Part shown: in pieces, positions 5,753 to 7,068 of the stretch
Layout of the letters: every line of letters begins with the position of its first letter
Position numbering within the stretch: position 1 is the stretch's first letter
NCBI GenBank assembly: GCA_046590705.1
Contig: JBKJUK010000191.1
Span: forward strand, 1-7,068
Source: JBKJUK01 sp046590705
GTDB taxonomy: Bacteria; Acidobacteriota; Thermoanaerobaculia; Gp7-AA8
Length of the DNA stretch: 7,068 bases
Direction of reading: 5' to 3'
The notes under the pieces: generated by a model
Seen by the model: the letters and a program-made list of their open reading frames with translations, nothing else
Told to the model about the DNA's origin: nothing
Database searches by the model: none
Made by a program: the position numbers and the translations under genes

Positions 5753-6850
5753 ATGACGCGCCGCAAACACACAGGTCCGCCCGAAGGTCTCGACGGATGG
5801 CATGAGGTCTGGACCGAGAACCTTTATCAGGACTCTCCGCCACTTTCCTACCTGGAAACGCAGAAGCAGCGACTTCGTCGCCGGCTGGCCCGTGAAGCCA
5901 CAGACGAGCGACAGCGAGATTTCAATCTGGCGACGCTCGAGCTGATCCGCGACCTCAGGAAAGATATCGCTGCCTTCGCAGAGACCCGGCGCGAATTTGC
6001 GGCCACGACCGAACGATTCGCGCAGGATCTCAAACGGCTCGAGGCGCTTCAGCATCTCACCATTGATCGCAACGACGCCCTTGTCATCGCCGTCGATCAG
6101 AAGATCGAGAGTGTTGCGGCGCGGCTGCGTGACGTAACGCAGCCACTGCTCGAAGTTTCTCTCCAGCGCGCCGAGACGCTTCGGTCCGATCTTCTCTACC
6201 GACGCCTGGAAGAAGGTCTTCGTGGAAGCGAAGAGAAAATCAGAGAACTCCTCTCCCCCTACGTCGATCTCGCGGCTGGTGCGCAACCGGTCATCGATGT
6301 CGGTTGCGGACGAGGCGAGTTTCTGCAGATGTGTCGTTCGCGTGAAATTGAAGCTCGTGGCTTCGATCTGAACGAGCGGTCGGTTGCTGAACTGGCAGGT
6401 TCCGGGTTGAAAGTCCAGACGGGCGGGTTGCCGGAGTGCCTTCAGAGCGTCGAATCCTCGTCGGTCGGAATGCTGTTCGCCTCGCATGTCGTCGAGCATC
6501 TTCCGGTCAACGATCTATTCGGACTCTTCGGAGAAGCGCAGCGAGTGCTGCGAATCGGCGGGCTCTTCGTGATCGAGACTCCAAATGCAGAATCTCTATC
6601 GATGAGCGCGCGAGACTTCTGGCGCGATCCAACGCACCTCGCTCCGCGTCATCCTGCAGCGCTGTCGCTGCTGGCTCGCGAGTTCGGCTTCGGAATCAGG
6701 GAAGCGGTCGCGGTACATCCGCCTCCTGCAGATTCACTGTTAGCAAGTGCTCCCGAAGACAGCGAGCGTACGCAGGAACTGGTGAGTAAGCTGAATGCGT
6801 TACTGTTCGGCGGTCAGGATTTACGGATGATACTGATCCGGGAGCGGTAA
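5753..6850 (+). CDS. Class I SAM-dependent methyltransferase with N-terminal coiled coil
   Basis: This is a Rossmann-fold methyltransferase of the Methyltransf_11/23 type whose substrate I cannot name. From the Met at 5753 (365 residues), 34-165 is a charged, helical, probably coiled-coil region. The catalytic domain follows, with motif I VIDVGCGRGEFL (180-191), the acidic end of strand 2 in GFDLN (203-207), ASHVVEHL (243-250) and GGLFVIETPN (269-278). FWRDPTHLAPRHP (289-301) resembles the Y/F-x-D-PTH-xxP segment of methyltransferases found in polysaccharide and glycan gene clusters, so a sugar or lipid-linked target is plausible. The frame is open back to an ATG at 5696, but that would place the rplI terminator inside the gene and add a 19-residue segment (MGTAASLYGGAAVFCIVSA) encoded by the hairpin. 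A GTG at 5744 is another option. None of the three starts has a clear Shine-Dalgarno sequence. It is probably a separate transcription unit. Confidence 0.85.
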   Translation: MTRRKHTGPPEGLDGWHEVWTENLYQDSPPLSYLETQKQRLRRRLAREATDERQRDFNLATLELIRDLRKDIAAFAETRREFAATTERFAQDLKRLEALQHLTIDRNDALVIAVDQKIESVAARLRDVTQPLLEVSLQRAETLRSDLLYRRLEEGLRGSEEKIRELLSPYVDLAAGAQPVIDVGCGRGEFLQMCRSREIEARGFDLNERSVAELAGSGLKVQTGGLPECLQSVESSSVGMLFASHVVEHLPVNDLFGLFGEAQRVLRIGGLFVIETPNAESLSMSARDFWRDPTHLAPRHPAALSLLAREFGFGIREAVAVHPPPADSLLASAPEDSERTQELVSKLNALLFGGQDLRMILIRER

Positions 6851-6927
6851 GGATTCGACCTGGAGGTGGGCTACGCCCGCGCCTGGACTTCGTTCAGCGC
6901 TCGTACTCAAATCCGATACGTGTGGAG

Positions 6928-6952
6928 CACAGGCAATCCTGCCTGTGACGCG
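6928..6952 (+). repeat. Short palindromic repeat, copy 1
   Basis: CACAGGCA (6928-6935) pairs perfectly with TGCCTGTG (6940-6947) around the 4-base loop ATCC, followed by ACGCG. Bases 6930-6952 are the exact reverse complement of the 23 bases at 7046-7068. Without a T run it is unlikely to be an intrinsic terminator by itself; it resembles a REP-type intergenic palindrome. Confidence 0.8.
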
Positions 6953-7045
6953 GAGAAGTGAGTTCTAGACCGATGCTTTGCTCAAGTCGCCGCGCAATTG
7001 GATTTCTGTAATGAGGCAGGAAATCGTCCTTCGAAGTGAGTGCGT

Positions 7046-7068
7046 CGCGTCACAGGCAGGATTGCCTG
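7046..7068 (-). repeat. Short palindromic repeat, copy 2, cut by window end
   Basis: CGCGT (7046-7050) followed by the palindrome half CACAGGCA (7051-7058), loop GGAT and TGCCTG up to the window edge. All 23 visible bases match the reverse complement of copy 1, so the pair is in opposite orientation about 93 bases apart. The last bases of the palindrome lie beyond the window. Confidence 0.78.

Larger units (their letters stand above)
6851..7068. other. Non-coding tail after the methyltransferase gene
   Basis: I see no gene in this 218-base stretch. A small hairpin, GTGGGC-TAC-GCCCGC (6866-6880), has no T run after it and is not a convincing terminator. The only clear structures are the two palindromic repeat copies annotated separately. 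The 93 bases between them (6953-7045) show no coding potential or motif I recognise. Confidence 0.6.

Noticed and set aside
5714..6499. 261-residue open frame on the minus strand inside the methyltransferase gene
   Set aside because: The + strand frame carries a full set of SAM-methyltransferase motifs; the minus frame shows no recognisable domain and is a shadow caused by codon bias.
6866..6880. Terminator for the methyltransferase gene
   Set aside because: The small GTGGGC/GCCCGC hairpin has no following T run.
1..7068. CRISPR array, tRNA or rRNA genes, phage or toxin-antitoxin genes, or a novel defence system
   Set aside because: I saw no regularly spaced repeats, no tRNA- or rRNA-like segments, and every substantial coding frame fits housekeeping or signalling families.

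Overview
The window looks like an ordinary bacterial chromosome segment of moderately high GC, with no sign of plasmid, phage or an intact transposon. The lineage cannot be fixed from sequence alone. The futalosine menaquinone genes mqnA-mqnC, the order rpsF-rpsR-DUF2232-rplI, a zinc-ligand form of S18 and large dispersed-looking intergenic palindromes suggest an Acidobacteriota or deltaproteobacteria-like organism. This is inference, not proof.

Layout, all genes on the + strand: (1) 2-772, the C-terminal catalytic part of a sensor histidine kinase whose N-terminus lies before the window. (2) 845-2775, mqnA and mqnC, overlapping by 22 bases, encoding the chorismate dehydratase and the radical-SAM cyclase of the futalosine route to menaquinone. 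(3) 2776-3273, a 498-base gap holding a 349-base nested palindrome (2778-3126), then a good sigma-70-type promoter (3144-3172) and a leader RNA that folds like the S6:S18-binding autoregulatory motif (3216-3260), ending directly at the rpsF Shine-Dalgarno sequence. (4) 3274-5686, the ribosomal operon rpsF, rpsR, a DUF2232 membrane protein and rplI, closed by an intrinsic terminator (5701-5738). (5) 5753-6850, a class I SAM-dependent methyltransferase with a long N-terminal coiled coil; its start is best placed after that terminator, not at the upstream ATG at 5696. (6) 6851-7068, a 218-base non-coding tail with two copies, in opposite orientation, of a short palindromic repeat; the second is cut by the window end.

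Functionally, mqnA/mqnC supply respiratory quinone. The ribosomal operon makes the 30S partners S6 and S18, the 50S protein L9 and a conserved membrane protein, probably under feedback by the S6:S18 complex. The three ribosomal proteins all carry lineage-type extensions: an acidic Ala/Thr/Ser/Pro tail on S6, a Gly-rich head on S18 and an acidic tail on L9. I found no defence system, CRISPR array, tRNA or rRNA. The least explained elements are the nested palindrome after mqnC and the paired palindromes at the right edge.
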